From contig JANYHN010000021.1 in NCBI GenBank assembly GCA_025359045.1, forward strand, positions 1-64,000: a stretch of 64,000 nucleotides of DNA, given 5' to 3'. The translations under genes were made by a program, and so were the position numbers. Position 1 is the stretch's first letter; the number at the start of each line of letters is the position of its first letter. Origin of the DNA: Hyphomicrobiales bacterium (lineage in GTDB: Bacteria > Pseudomonadota > Alphaproteobacteria > Rhizobiales > Aestuariivirgaceae). Under the pieces are notes generated by a model. That model saw nothing but the letters and a program-made list of their open reading frames with translations, was not told the DNA's origin and ran no database searches. Of the stretch, positions 15,862 to 24,762 are shown one piece after another.

Positions 15862-16634
15862 TTTGCAGACTTCCATTTTTTCAAAGCAACAGGAATAAGT
15901 GACACCCCACCAAGCACAGCAAGAGCGATTAGCAATTGCGGCGTGATGAGTGAAGAAGCCGATATTTCGAACGGGCAATTGGCCGAACCATTTGCGGCAA
16001 CACAAACATCATGCACCTTGGTCTGCGCCTCGATGATACTGCCCAAGCCCCGTCCCAACCAAGCAAAGGCATAGCTGCCGGGAATAATGCCAATCAGAGT
16101 CGCCAGCGCATAGGTGCGTAAATCAACCCGAACCAATCCAGCCACTGCATTGATTGCAAAGAACGGAAAAGCCGGAACCAGGCGCAGAAACAAAAGATAA
16201 TTAAATGCATCATGGGCAAAGCCAGCCGATAGCTTTTTAACAAATGGCCCAGCACGTTCGGCAATCGTGGCTCCCAATGATGTTTTCACTATCTGGAAAA
16301 CAATAATAGCCCCAATTGTCGCAGCAAAAATAGTTACTGTCCCACTTAAAGCCCAACCAAAAACAAACCCGCCGACAATACTTAGAATACCAGCACCGGG
16401 CAAAGACAGCGCCACAACGACAATGTAAAGTACCATATAAATCAACACTGCTGATAATAAATGATCGCGCACATATGTTTCCAATGCAGCATGGTTTTCC
16501 GCAATCGCCGCAAGCGAGAAATATTTTTGCAGTCCAAACGTGTATGCAATCGCAATTAAGCCAGCAAGCACGAAAAGTGGCAGCCAGCGTCGGATGGGGG
16601 AGGGGGCGGGTTTTAAGGCGGTCTTTGACATCAT
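15858..16634 (-). CDS. TVP38/TMEM64 family membrane protein
   Basis: A 258-residue integral membrane protein with about 5-6 hydrophobic segments. It shows the SNARE-associated/DedA-like core: LSLPGAGILSIVGGFVFGW, then FLLFLRLVPAFPFFAINAVAGL-type segment and GIIPGSYAFAWLGRGLG. The F-L-R-L-x-P-x-x-P-F signature of the VTT domain is clear. These proteins are proposed lipid scramblases or transporters. It is first in a leftward operon and overlaps the flavoprotein gene by 4 bp. A probable periplasmic loop near residues 200-225 carries two cysteines (DVCVAAN, ANCPF), which might interact with the redox partner. That link is speculative. Confidence 0.85.
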   Translation of the reverse strand: MMSKTALKPAPSPIRRWLPLFVLAGLIAIAYTFGLQKYFSLAAIAENHAALETYVRDHLLSAVLIYMVLYIVVVALSLPGAGILSIVGGFVFGWALSGTVTIFAATIGAIIVFQIVKTSLGATIAERAGPFVKKLSAGFAHDAFNYLLFLRLVPAFPFFAINAVAGLVRVDLRTYALATLIGIIPGSYAFAWLGRGLGSIIEAQTKVHDVCVAANGSANCPFEISASSLITPQLLIALAVLGGVSLIPVALKKWKSAK

Positions 16635-16759
16635 GATTTTCTAATTGGCTTATATCTCCGTGTGTGAATAGGGGGTCTCACAGCCTCGTGAGAAGGGTTT
16701 AATATGCGTGTCAGCCACGTTATAATGACTGGTGAAAATGTGAATAATCCAGCCTCGCG

Positions 16760-16788
16760 TTGACTTTTATGCACGCTTCGACCATAAC
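16760..16788 (+). promoter_or_regulatory. Candidate promoter for rpmH-rnpA-yidC
   Basis: TTGACT at 16760-16765, 17 bp, then CATAAC at 16783-16788, resembling the alphaproteobacterial housekeeping promoter. It lies about 120 bp before rpmH in a 272-bp divergent gap. The same gap has a hairpin, TCTCAC/GTGAGA, at about 16676-16693 of unknown role. Confidence 0.4.
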
Positions 16789-16906
16789 CCGCCCAACTTA
16801 ACCAATAAACCTTGGTTTTGGCCTGTTAAGGCGACTAAAAAATTCGGACTTTTCCGTTATTTTTCAGAAGCTTGCCGAAATCGCACTAATTAGACGGAGT
16901 TTCAAC

Positions 16907-17041
16907 GTGAAGCGTACTTTTCAACCATCAAACCTTGTCCGCGCTCGTCGTCACGGCTTCCGCTCACGCATGGAAACTGTAGGCGGCCGTAACGTTATCC
17001 GCCGTCGTCGTGCCAAGGGCCGCAAGCGGCTCTCGGCTTAA
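16907..17041 (+). CDS. rpmH: 50S ribosomal protein L34
   Basis: A 44-residue, very basic protein beginning [21 protein letters not shown] in all but the family's exact start, and ending KGRKRLSA, which is the diagnostic L34 sequence. It binds 23S rRNA in the large ribosomal subunit. The start codon is GTG, with GACGGAG as ribosome site 6-12 bp upstream. It lies 14 bp ahead of rnpA, the universally conserved order. Confidence 0.97.
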   Translation: MKRTFQPSNLVRARRHGFRSRMETVGGRNVIRRRRAKGRKRLSA

Positions 17042-17055
17042 TCTTAAGTATTTTC

Positions 17056-17412
17056 ATGCAGCGCTTGAAGCGGAGGCAGGATTTTGTTGCCGCCGCTAAA
17101 GGTTTATATCAGCCTATGCCTGCCTTTGTGGTGCAAGTCTTGGCCCGTAATGATGAAGAGCCAGCCCGCATTGGCTTTACCTGCACCAAAAAATTGGGCA
17201 ATGCCGTCACAAGAAACCGCATTAAACGGCGTTTGCGCGAAGCCGCCCGCCTCAGCCTGCCAAATGTTTTGAAGTCCGGCTTTGATTATGTGGTCATAGG
17301 CCGCGCACCAGCCGAAAATCGCCCCTTTCAAGTTTTACAATCAGACCTTATCTCAGCAGCAGCTAGGCTTCATGCCAAAGCTGCAAGCCTGCTAGAAGCG
17401 AGACCAGAATGA
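17056..17412 (+). CDS. rnpA: Ribonuclease P protein component
   Basis: A 118-residue basic protein. The family signature RNRIKRRLREAAR (about residues 54-66) and the amino-terminal KRRQDF-VAAAKG segment are clear. It is the protein cofactor of RNase P, which matures tRNA 5' ends. It follows rpmH and overlaps yidC by 4 bp (ATGA). The small yidD gene often found between rnpA and yidC in other bacteria is absent here. Confidence 0.95.
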   Translation: MQRLKRRQDFVAAAKGLYQPMPAFVVQVLARNDEEPARIGFTCTKKLGNAVTRNRIKRRLREAARLSLPNVLKSGFDYVVIGRAPAENRPFQVLQSDLISAAARLHAKAASLLEARPE

Positions 17413-19205
17413 ACCAACCTCCAAATAAAATTGATCCCAAAAACATGATCCTTGCGGTCGTGTTGTCGATGTTGATCGTGTTTGGCTGGCAATATTATTA
17501 TGTAGCTCCCCAAGCCAAGAAAGCTCAAGAGCAGGCTGAAGTAGTAAAGACCCAAGCAGTCACTCCACCACCAGGCACAGTAGCACCGGCAACTACGAAA
17601 CCAGTAGCTGAAGTTTTGGCCACGTCTTCGCGTGTCAACATCCAAACCGATCAATTCTCAGGTTCAATCAATCTCACAGGCGCACAGCTTGATGACTTGA
17701 AACTCGAAAAATATCGCGAACAATATGACCCAAAAAGTCCAGCGGTCACGCTGCTCTCACCGTCTGGGACCACTAACGCTTATTTTGTGGAGCAAGGCTT
17801 AACGGCTCTGCCCGGTTCAACTTCTAAACTACCAGATTCAAAAACCGTTTGGACTGCGCCTGCGGGTGCAGTGCTGACGCTGGATAAGCCGCTCACCCTC
17901 ACGTGGGACAATGGCGCAGGTTTGAAATTTGAACGCACCATTTCCATCAGCGATGATTATCTCTTCACGATCAAGCAAACCATTAACAACACCACATCTG
18001 CGTCTGTTCAGTTTTTCCCGTATGCGCGCGTGCAGCGCCAAGACACGCCAGTCATCTCGGGGTATTGGGTGTTCTTTGAAGGCATGTTAGGTGTCCACAA
18101 TGGCGGCATGAATGAGAACAAATATGCCGCATTAAAAGATTTAAAAGACAAAGACGGCAAGCAAGATGCAGTGTCGGTGCTAAATGTTTTAGGCGGCTGG
18201 TCAGGTTTCACCGATAAATACTGGGCCACTATGCTAGTGCCCGATAAACAAACCAAAGTTGATAACAAATATTCTTATGTCGGCAACGCGGCACGTGATG
18301 CCTATCAAGTTGAATACGCCACATCGTCGCCAATCACAGTGGCCCCAGGCGCAACAGCATCCTATGAAGACCATGTCTTTGCGGGGGCAAAGATCGTGCA
18401 AACGATCAATGCGATCAATGCAAAATATGGTTTTGATAAATTCGATCTGATGATCGATTGGGGCTGGTTCCAACCCATCACCAAAGGCATGTTCTATTTG
18501 CTGTCATGGGTGCATGGCATTGTCGGAAACTTCGGCATTGCCATTTTGCTTGTTACGGTTTTGGTAAAAGCAGCCGTGTTTCCGTTGGCCAACAAGTCAT
18601 ACGCCTCGATGAGCCGCATGAAAAAATTAAAGCCGGAAATGGATAAGATCAAAGCAGAATTTCCCGATGATCGTACCAAAGTTCAGCAGGCCACAATGGA
18701 GCTCTACAAGCGCGAAAAAGTGTCTCCGCTTGCGGGTTGCTTGCCGATGTTTGTTCAGATCCCGGTTTTCTTCTCGCTTTACAAAGTGATCCTCACAACA
18801 ATTGAACTCCGTCACGCGCCCTTCTTCGGCTGGGTGCAGGATTTGTCGGCACCCGATCCAACTTCACTGTTCAATTTGTTCGGCCTTATCCCATGGTCGC
18901 CGCCTCATGCGTTGATGATCGGTGTTTGGCCGCTGCTTATGGGGGTCACCATGTGGCTGCAAATGCGCTTGAACCCAACGCCGGATGATCCAATCCAAGC
19001 CAGTATGTTTAACTGGATGCCTGTCATGTTCACCTTCATGCTTGGCACATTCCCAGTAGGGCTCGTCATTTATTGGGCTTGGAGCAACACACTCACAGTG
19101 CTTCAGCAAAGTTACATCATGAAAAAAAATGGCGCAGAAGTGAATTTGTTTGGTAACATTTTTAATTCCATTCCGTTCCTCAAGAAAAAGCCGACTTCAA
19201 CTTGA
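17409..19205 (+). CDS. yidC: Membrane protein insertase YidC
   Basis: A 598-residue Oxa1/YidC insertase of the Gram-negative type. A first membrane segment at about residues 12-30 is followed by a large periplasmic beta domain (about 60-350), then the conserved five-helix core: NFGIAILLVTVLVKAAVFPLANKSY, then MPVMFTFMLGTFPVGLVIYWAWSN. SPLAGCLPMFVQIPVFFSLY is the family hallmark. The first cytoplasmic loop with charged residues (SRMKKLKPEMDKIKAEF) is present. It inserts inner-membrane proteins alone or with SecYEG. It is coupled to rnpA and engB by overlaps. Confidence 0.97.
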   Translation: MNQPPNKIDPKNMILAVVLSMLIVFGWQYYYVAPQAKKAQEQAEVVKTQAVTPPPGTVAPATTKPVAEVLATSSRVNIQTDQFSGSINLTGAQLDDLKLEKYREQYDPKSPAVTLLSPSGTTNAYFVEQGLTALPGSTSKLPDSKTVWTAPAGAVLTLDKPLTLTWDNGAGLKFERTISISDDYLFTIKQTINNTTSASVQFFPYARVQRQDTPVISGYWVFFEGMLGVHNGGMNENKYAALKDLKDKDGKQDAVSVLNVLGGWSGFTDKYWATMLVPDKQTKVDNKYSYVGNAARDAYQVEYATSSPITVAPGATASYEDHVFAGAKIVQTINAINAKYGFDKFDLMIDWGWFQPITKGMFYLLSWVHGIVGNFGIAILLVTVLVKAAVFPLANKSYASMSRMKKLKPEMDKIKAEFPDDRTKVQQATMELYKREKVSPLAGCLPMFVQIPVFFSLYKVILTTIELRHAPFFGWVQDLSAPDPTSLFNLFGLIPWSPPHALMIGVWPLLMGVTMWLQMRLNPTPDDPIQASMFNWMPVMFTFMLGTFPVGLVIYWAWSNTLTVLQQSYIMKKNGAEVNLFGNIFNSIPFLKKKPTST

Positions 19206-19840
19206 GCACCACCTTTAGCGACGAGCAACTTCTGGCGGGCAGGCAACTGCTCAATGGCTCAGCCACTTTTCGCTTAGGTGTGGCTAAACTAGAGCAACTG
19301 CCACCGCTCAGAGGCATTGAAATCGCTGTTGCTGGTCGCTCCAACGTTGGTAAATCCACACTTATCAATGCCGTGACAGGCGTGAACGGTTTGGCCCGCG
19401 CTTCAAATACGCCAGGCCGCACGCGCGAGCTTAATTTTTTCGAAGTCGGCCAAAATGTCACCCTCGTGGATATGCCCGGTTATGGATATGCCAAGGCTTC
19501 AAAAAAAGATGTGAAAAAATGGCAATCGGTTTTGCGCGGCTATCTGCGTGGACGCGTGGGCTTAACCCGCGCTTTCGTGTTGATCGATGCCCGCCACGGT
19601 ATCATGACGCCTGATATTGAAATGTTCGAAATGTTGGATGATGCAGCGGTTGCCTACCAAATCGTCATAACCAAATCCGATAAAATCAAACCCTCCGAGC
19701 TCGAAAGCCTTCACGCTGAAACACTGGCCTTGATCAAAAAACGCGCCGCCGCCTATCCCACAATTCACATTACATCTGCTGAAAAGGCATTTGGTATCGA
19801 CGAGTTAAGGGCCGAAATTGCAGGCCTCGCCAAGGGCTAA
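19202..19840 (+). CDS. engB: Ribosome biogenesis GTP-binding protein YihA/YsxC/EngB
   Basis: A 212-residue TrmE-Era-type GTPase. G1 GRSNVGKST is at about residues 45-53, G2/G3 include TPGRTRELNFF and DMPGYGYAKAS, G4 is TKSDK and G5 TSAEKAFGI. It is needed for late 50S subunit assembly. The start is a TTG at 19202 that overlaps the yidC stop (TTGA), which should keep expression low and coupled to yidC. Confidence 0.95.
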   Translation: MSTTFSDEQLLAGRQLLNGSATFRLGVAKLEQLPPLRGIEIAVAGRSNVGKSTLINAVTGVNGLARASNTPGRTRELNFFEVGQNVTLVDMPGYGYAKASKKDVKKWQSVLRGYLRGRVGLTRAFVLIDARHGIMTPDIEMFEMLDDAAVAYQIVITKSDKIKPSELESLHAETLALIKKRAAAYPTIHITSAEKAFGIDELRAEIAGLAKG

Positions 19841-19904
19841 ACTCACTCTTGGAAACTCCAAAATTTGCCCTATAAGGCCAAAGTCAAATTAGGGTTGAAT
19901 CGTA

Positions 19905-20801
19905 ATGACCATGACAGACATTTCCGACACTGCACGGATCCTCTCGGAAGCGCTGCCTTTTCTGCAGCGATATGACGACCAGGTTATCGTAGTCAAATTC
20001 GGCGGGCATGCCATGGTTGATCCAAAGCTCGCTCACCAATTTGCACGTGATATGGTGATGCTCAAAGTCTGCGGCCTCAATCCAGTCGTTGTCCATGGCG
20101 GTGGCCCGCAGATAAACCGCATGTTGGATAAGCTAGCTGTGAAAGCCGAATTTCGCGAAGGCCTGCGGGTCACTGATAACGACACCATGGAAGTAGTCGA
20201 GATGGTGCTCTCAGGCTCCATCAACAAATCGATTGTTGCGTCAATCCAACAAGCGGGCGGTCGCGCTGTTGGCATTTCCGGCAAAGACGGCAGCTTGCTG
20301 ATTGCAGAGCGCTACACAAAAAAGAAAACCGATCCCGTCACCGGCGAAGTCACCACAATTGATTTTGGCCAAGTCGGCGAACCGGCTCGTGTGAATGCCG
20401 AAATTCTGCACACCATTATGAAAAGTGATGCCATTCCGGTCATTGCCCCCATTGGCGTGGGCTGGGACGGCGACACTTATAATGTTAATGCTGATACTGC
20501 TGCAGGTGCCATTGCTGTGGCCCTCAATGCCAAACGCCTGTTGATGCTGACCGATGTTGCAGGTGTGCTCGACAAAAACAAAAATCTCATCAGCGAATTG
20601 AAACTCGCCGAAGTGCAAGGCCTGATTGACGATGGAACTATAACGGCTGGAATGATCCCAAAAATTGAAAGCGCTGCATCAGTCGTTGAAAGCGGCGTTG
20701 AAGGTGTGATTATTTTAGATGGCCGCGTACCGCATTCTGTACTGCTGGAATTGCTCACGCCACATGGTGTGGGCACGCGCGTTTCGCGGGATGGCGTATG
20801 A
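19905..20801 (+). CDS. argB: Acetylglutamate kinase
   Basis: A 298-residue amino acid kinase. [11 protein letters not shown] (about residues 27-37) and [13 protein letters not shown] bind phosphate and N-acetylglutamate. [29 protein letters not shown] in the last third, and [10 protein letters not shown] near the end, are the nucleotide-site blocks. It catalyses the second step of arginine biosynthesis. The long amino extension (about 20 residues before the fold) is seen in arginine-inhibitable forms, so feedback inhibition is possible. It overlaps the following HAD gene by 4 bp. The later arginine gene argE lies 33 kb away in this window. Confidence 0.95.
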   Translation: MTMTDISDTARILSEALPFLQRYDDQVIVVKFGGHAMVDPKLAHQFARDMVMLKVCGLNPVVVHGGGPQINRMLDKLAVKAEFREGLRVTDNDTMEVVEMVLSGSINKSIVASIQQAGGRAVGISGKDGSLLIAERYTKKKTDPVTGEVTTIDFGQVGEPARVNAEILHTIMKSDAIPVIAPIGVGWDGDTYNVNADTAAGAIAVALNAKRLLMLTDVAGVLDKNKNLISELKLAEVQGLIDDGTITAGMIPKIESAASVVESGVEGVIILDGRVPHSVLLELLTPHGVGTRVSRDGV

Positions 20802-21487
20802 AAAGCTTTGACCACATCAACACATGGGTGTTTGATTTAGACAACACACTTTACCCGGCTTCCTGCAAATTGTTTGACCAAATGCATGTGCGCATGTCTG
20901 ACTTTATCAAAGAGCGCCTGCAAGTGGATCAAACCGAAGCCCTTCGCCTGCGCCGTGAATACTATTTAAAGCACGGCACCACACTGCGCGGGCTGATGCT
21001 CGAACATGATATGGAACCAACTGACTTTCTCGATTACGTTCACGATATAGATTACACCGCAGTGGTGAGTGATACGACATTGCAAAACGCATTAGCAAAA
21101 CTCCCTGGGCGAAAACTCGTCTTCACCAACGGCACCACAGGCCACGCAGGCCGCGTGATGAAACGTTTGGGCGTTGAAGATCAGTTCGAAGCCGTATTTG
21201 ATATCGTCGACTCCGATTACATTCCAAAACCATCTCGTGGCCCTTACGATAAATTCGCTGGCCTGCATTCTGTTGAGGGTTCTCGCGCTGCTTTTTTTGA
21301 AGATATGCCCGAGAATTTGCAAGCTCCCCACGCCATGGGCATGACCACCGTTCTGATCACTTCTGAAGTCCGCCATTCCGATCAAAGCGATGCCGCAAAT
21401 CACTTGGATCACATCCATCATTCAACCCATGATCTGCCAAAGTTTCTATGCGGCATTGTCAATAAACTACACGGAGAAAAACAATGA
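20798..21487 (+). CDS. HAD-family pyrimidine 5'-nucleotidase
   Basis: A 229-residue HAD hydrolase. Motif I is [10 protein letters not shown] (residues 11-20), motif II VFTNGT, motif III K near KPSRGPYDK, and motif [11 protein letters not shown]. The helical cap after motif I ([17 protein letters not shown]) matches the SDT1/Phm8-like pyrimidine 5'-nucleotidase group common in alphaproteobacteria. It probably dephosphorylates a nucleoside monophosphate or similar small phosphate ester; the exact substrate is not certain. It is linked by 4-bp overlaps to argB before and dapD after. Confidence 0.85.
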   Translation: MKSFDHINTWVFDLDNTLYPASCKLFDQMHVRMSDFIKERLQVDQTEALRLRREYYLKHGTTLRGLMLEHDMEPTDFLDYVHDIDYTAVVSDTTLQNALAKLPGRKLVFTNGTTGHAGRVMKRLGVEDQFEAVFDIVDSDYIPKPSRGPYDKFAGLHSVEGSRAAFFEDMPENLQAPHAMGMTTVLITSEVRHSDQSDAANHLDHIHHSTHDLPKFLCGIVNKLHGEKQ

Positions 21488-22320
21488 AGAATGCACAAGC
21501 AATCATCGACGACGCATGGGAAAACCGCGATAAGGTGAATCTGAAAACCAAGGGCAACATTCGCAAGGCTGTTGAATTTGCGCTGGATCAGCTCGATGCT
21601 GGTAAGCTCCGCGTGGCTTCAAAAGAAACCGGTTCATGGGTCACCCATCAATGGTTGAAGAAAGCCGTGCTGCTGTCCTTCCGCTTGAACGATATGGAAC
21701 TCGTCAAAGGTGGCCCGGGCACGTCAAAGTGGTGGGATAAAGTACCGTCTAAATTTGAAGGCTGGACGGCAAAAGACTTTAGAGCAGGCGGTTTCCGCGC
21801 CGTGCCAAATTGCGTGGTGCGCAAATCAGCTTACATCGCACCAGGTGCAATCCTCATGCCGTCTTTCGTTAATCTCGGCGCTTATGTCGATGCGGGCACT
21901 ATGGTCGATACCTGGGTCACCGTAGGCTCTTGTGCGCAGATTGGTAAGAACGTGCATCTCTCAGGCGGCGTAGGCATAGGCGGCGTGCTGGAACCGATGC
22001 AAGCTGGCCCCACCATCATTGAAGACAATTGCTTCATCGGTGCGCGTTCAGAAGTGGTTGAAGGTGTGATTGTCGGCGAAGGATCGGTTATCGCCATGGG
22101 CGTATTCATTAGCGCTTCTACCAAAGTTATCAACCGCATGACCGGCGAAATTCACACAGGTTATGTGCCACCCTATTCAGTCGTTGTCTCCGGCAACCTC
22201 CCCGGCAAACCCATGCCAGGGCAAAACTGGGGCCCATCGACATATTGCGCCGTGATTGTGAAGACTGTGGACGCGCAGACACGCAGCAAGACGGCGATTA
22301 ATGAGCTTTTGCGGGATTAG
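21484..22320 (+). CDS. dapD: 2,3,4,5-tetrahydropyridine-2,6-dicarboxylate N-succinyltransferase
   Basis: A 278-residue enzyme of the succinylase branch of lysine/diaminopimelate synthesis. The amino half is helical. The carboxyl half is a left-handed beta-helix built from hexapeptide repeats, visible as [40 protein letters not shown] and [14 protein letters not shown]. The typical end [11 protein letters not shown] is present. It acts two steps before DapE, whose gene lies 550 bp downstream. Confidence 0.96.
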   Translation: MKNAQAIIDDAWENRDKVNLKTKGNIRKAVEFALDQLDAGKLRVASKETGSWVTHQWLKKAVLLSFRLNDMELVKGGPGTSKWWDKVPSKFEGWTAKDFRAGGFRAVPNCVVRKSAYIAPGAILMPSFVNLGAYVDAGTMVDTWVTVGSCAQIGKNVHLSGGVGIGGVLEPMQAGPTIIEDNCFIGARSEVVEGVIVGEGSVIAMGVFISASTKVINRMTGEIHTGYVPPYSVVVSGNLPGKPMPGQNWGPSTYCAVIVKTVDAQTRSKTAINELLRD

Positions 22321-22394
22321 AATGCCCCTTCCAGTTTCACTGATTCTCGGCGATAACTCATGTGGGGGTTAAGCTTACATGCTGGGAGAAAAAC

Positions 22395-22802
22395 ATGGAC
22401 TGGAAGAATCTCTATTTAAGTTTCAAAGGCCGTATTAATCGTCAACCATTTTGGTTGGGCCTATTAGCCATGGTTGTGGTTGTCTGGATTCTTGAGTTTA
22501 TCCTATTCTCAATATTCGGTGGTAGCGCCATGATGACTATTGATGCCAATAATCCGGACGCTGCCGCTGCCGCGATGTCTGCGATGAGTGGTATGATGGT
22601 GCCGCTTTCAATTTTGACGTTGGTATTTTTGTGGCCAAGCTTGGCAATCTATACCAAGCGTTGGCATGACCGCGACAAATCGGGCTGGTGGAGCCTCATC
22701 ATGTTTGTGCCAATCATCGGTGGATTATGGTTCCTCATTGAATGTGGCTTCCTGCGCGGCACTGATGGGCCAAATCGTTTTGGTAATGATCCGCTCGGTT
22801 GA
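22395..22802 (+). CDS. DUF805 family membrane protein
   Basis: A 135-residue small membrane protein with about three to four hydrophobic segments. The family features are the opening WKNLYLSFKGRINR-x-x-FW, the central IYTKRWHDRDKSGWW and the end GTDGPNRFGNDPL. The function of DUF805 proteins is unknown. The ATG at 22395 follows GGGAGA, better than an upstream start. It sits between dapD and dapE, interrupting an otherwise metabolic cluster. Nothing in its sequence suggests a role in lysine synthesis. Confidence 0.85.
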   Translation: MDWKNLYLSFKGRINRQPFWLGLLAMVVVVWILEFILFSIFGGSAMMTIDANNPDAAAAAMSAMSGMMVPLSILTLVFLWPSLAIYTKRWHDRDKSGWWSLIMFVPIIGGLWFLIECGFLRGTDGPNRFGNDPLG

Positions 22803-22868
22803 GTAGAATAATTCAAAGAACGTCATTCCTGCCTTCGCAGAAGTGGCGTTTTAGTGTATTATAGCGCA

Positions 22869-24035
22869 ATGAAAAATACGCCTGCTGATCCAATCGAATT
22901 TCTGCAAGACCTTATCCGCTGCCCCTCGATCACACCATTGGACGAAGGCGCATTGGGTGTATTGGAAACATTGCTCACCAAATCAGGCTTCACTTGCCAC
23001 CGCCTTGTGTTCAAGCAAGAAGGCACACCCGATATTGATAATCTCTTCGCGCGCATTGGTCACACCAGCCCGCATCTCTGTTTTGCAGGCCACACCGACG
23101 TGGTACCTGTGGGCGACGAAAAAGACTGGGAGCAGCCGCCTTTTGCCGCCGAAATTCGTGATGGCCAAATCTATGGGCGCGGTGCCACTGATATGAAAGG
23201 TTCAGTCGCTGCTTTTACGGCAGCTGCCATGGACTATGTAAAGGAGCAAGGCACTGATAAGGGCAGTATCTCATTTTTGATCACCGGTGATGAAGAAGGC
23301 CCCGCCATTAATGGCACGGTGAAAGTGCTGCAGTGGATGAAGAAGTTTGGCCATTTGCCTGATCATTGTTTAGTTGGTGAGCCAAGCTGTGTCGATCAAC
23401 TGGGCGATACGATTAAAATTGGCCGTCGCGGATCGCTAAGCTTCACAGTGACTGTTGAAGGTAAACAAGGACATGTGGCCTATCCTGAAAAGACCGATAA
23501 CCCGGTTCATAAACTAGCACGGTTTGTTGACCGGATTTCCTCTGCGAAACTGGATGAAGGCAACGCACATTTCGGCCCATCAACACTTGGTGTAACCACG
23601 TTTGATGTGGGAAACGCCGCAACCAATGTGGTGCCGGCCCGCGCCACAGCCAAATTCAATATCCGCTATTCGACTGAGCACACTTACGCAACATTGCGCC
23701 AGTGGGTCGATCAGCACATTGCCGAAGTGAAAAAAGAATTGGGCGGAAACTGGATCGTTTCATCGAGCGAGGGCGCTGAAGCTTTCATTACTGAACCCGG
23801 AGTTTTCGTTGCCATGGTGCAAGACGCCATCGAACAGGAAACCGGCATCTTGCCAAAACTTTCAACCACAGGCGGCACTTCCGACGCTCGCTTCATCAAA
23901 GACTTTTGCCCCGTCTTGGAATTCGGCCCCACCAATGCCACCATTCATCAAGTCGATGAACGTATCAGTGTGGATGAATTAAAGGCAACAACACGGATTT
24001 ATAAACGCATTATTGAAAATTATTTCAATACCTGA
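22869..24035 (+). CDS. dapE: Succinyl-diaminopimelate desuccinylase
   Basis: A 388-residue M20 metallopeptidase-family enzyme that cleaves N-succinyl-LL-diaminopimelate to LL-diaminopimelate and succinate. Metal-site motifs are FAGHTDVVPVGD, YGRGATDMKGS, TGDEEGPAINGT and, near the end, EFGPTNATIHQVDE. The opening LIRCPSITPLDEGAL is typical of DapE. I chose ATG at 22869 over a GTG at 22854. The 3' end overlaps the convergent truA gene by 11 bp. A partial REP-like sequence (CGTCATTCCTGCCTTCGCAG) lies just upstream at 22821-22840. Confidence 0.95.
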   Translation: MKNTPADPIEFLQDLIRCPSITPLDEGALGVLETLLTKSGFTCHRLVFKQEGTPDIDNLFARIGHTSPHLCFAGHTDVVPVGDEKDWEQPPFAAEIRDGQIYGRGATDMKGSVAAFTAAAMDYVKEQGTDKGSISFLITGDEEGPAINGTVKVLQWMKKFGHLPDHCLVGEPSCVDQLGDTIKIGRRGSLSFTVTVEGKQGHVAYPEKTDNPVHKLARFVDRISSAKLDEGNAHFGPSTLGVTTFDVGNAATNVVPARATAKFNIRYSTEHTYATLRQWVDQHIAEVKKELGGNWIVSSSEGAEAFITEPGVFVAMVQDAIEQETGILPKLSTTGGTSDARFIKDFCPVLEFGPTNATIHQVDERISVDELKATTRIYKRIIENYFNT

Positions 24036-24762
24036 CGGCCACCAGATACAACCCGCTGGGCGGAGCGACGGGCCCGCATGCTGCGCGGTTCTTTGCTTCA
24101 AGCGCAAGTTTCATGTCAACGGGCTTCCACTTGCCTTCACCCACCATGCGCAGTGAACCCGCCATCGAACGCACTTGGTGATGCAAAAAACTCCTCGCCT
24201 CCGCCACAATCTCAATCTCATCGCCATAACGTGAAATGTCAAAGCGGTCTAAAGTTTTGACAGGCGAATTCGCCTGGCATTCAGCAGCGCGGAATGTTGT
24301 AAAATCATGGCTACCTAAAAGATATTGTGCCGCTTCATGCATGGCTTCATGGTTGAGTTTCGTGGGGATATGCCACACTTTGTTTTTATCAATGGCTGGC
24401 GGTGCGCGACGATTTAAAACTCGAAATAAATAATCGCGCCCCGTCGCAGAAAACCGCGCATGAAATTCTGTCGTCACTTCTTCGGCAGCAAGCACCGAAA
24501 CCAAATGCGGCCGCACATTGCCATTAATGGCATTGATCAGTTCGAATGTATCCCAGGTTCTTGGCAAATCTATATGTGCCACCTGGGCCAGCGCATGAAC
24601 ACCCGTATCAGTGCGGCCTGCGCATTGGATATTAAAATACGAACCGTGAAGTTTAACGATGGCCGCTTCTAAAACACCTTGCACAGTGTGGCCTTGAGTT
24701 TGGTATTGCCAACCAAGAAAGCCAGAGCCGTCATATTCGATTGTTAAGCGGTAGCGCGGCAT
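24025..24762 (-). CDS. truA: tRNA pseudouridine(38-40) synthase
   Basis: A 245-residue TruA. The catalytic aspartate lies in CAGRTDTGVHALAQV (about residues 50-64), and the opening YRLTIEYDGSGFLGWQYQ is diagnostic. RSFLHHQVRSMAGSL in the last third is the second conserved block. It modifies positions 38-40 of the tRNA anticodon arm. The ATG at 24762 overlaps the fmt stop by 1 bp (TGATG). The gene converges on dapE with an 11-bp overlap. Confidence 0.95.
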   Translation of the reverse strand: MPRYRLTIEYDGSGFLGWQYQTQGHTVQGVLEAAIVKLHGSYFNIQCAGRTDTGVHALAQVAHIDLPRTWDTFELINAINGNVRPHLVSVLAAEEVTTEFHARFSATGRDYLFRVLNRRAPPAIDKNKVWHIPTKLNHEAMHEAAQYLLGSHDFTTFRAAECQANSPVKTLDRFDISRYGDEIEIVAEARSFLHHQVRSMAGSLRMVGEGKWKPVDMKLALEAKNRAACGPVAPPSGLYLVAVRY

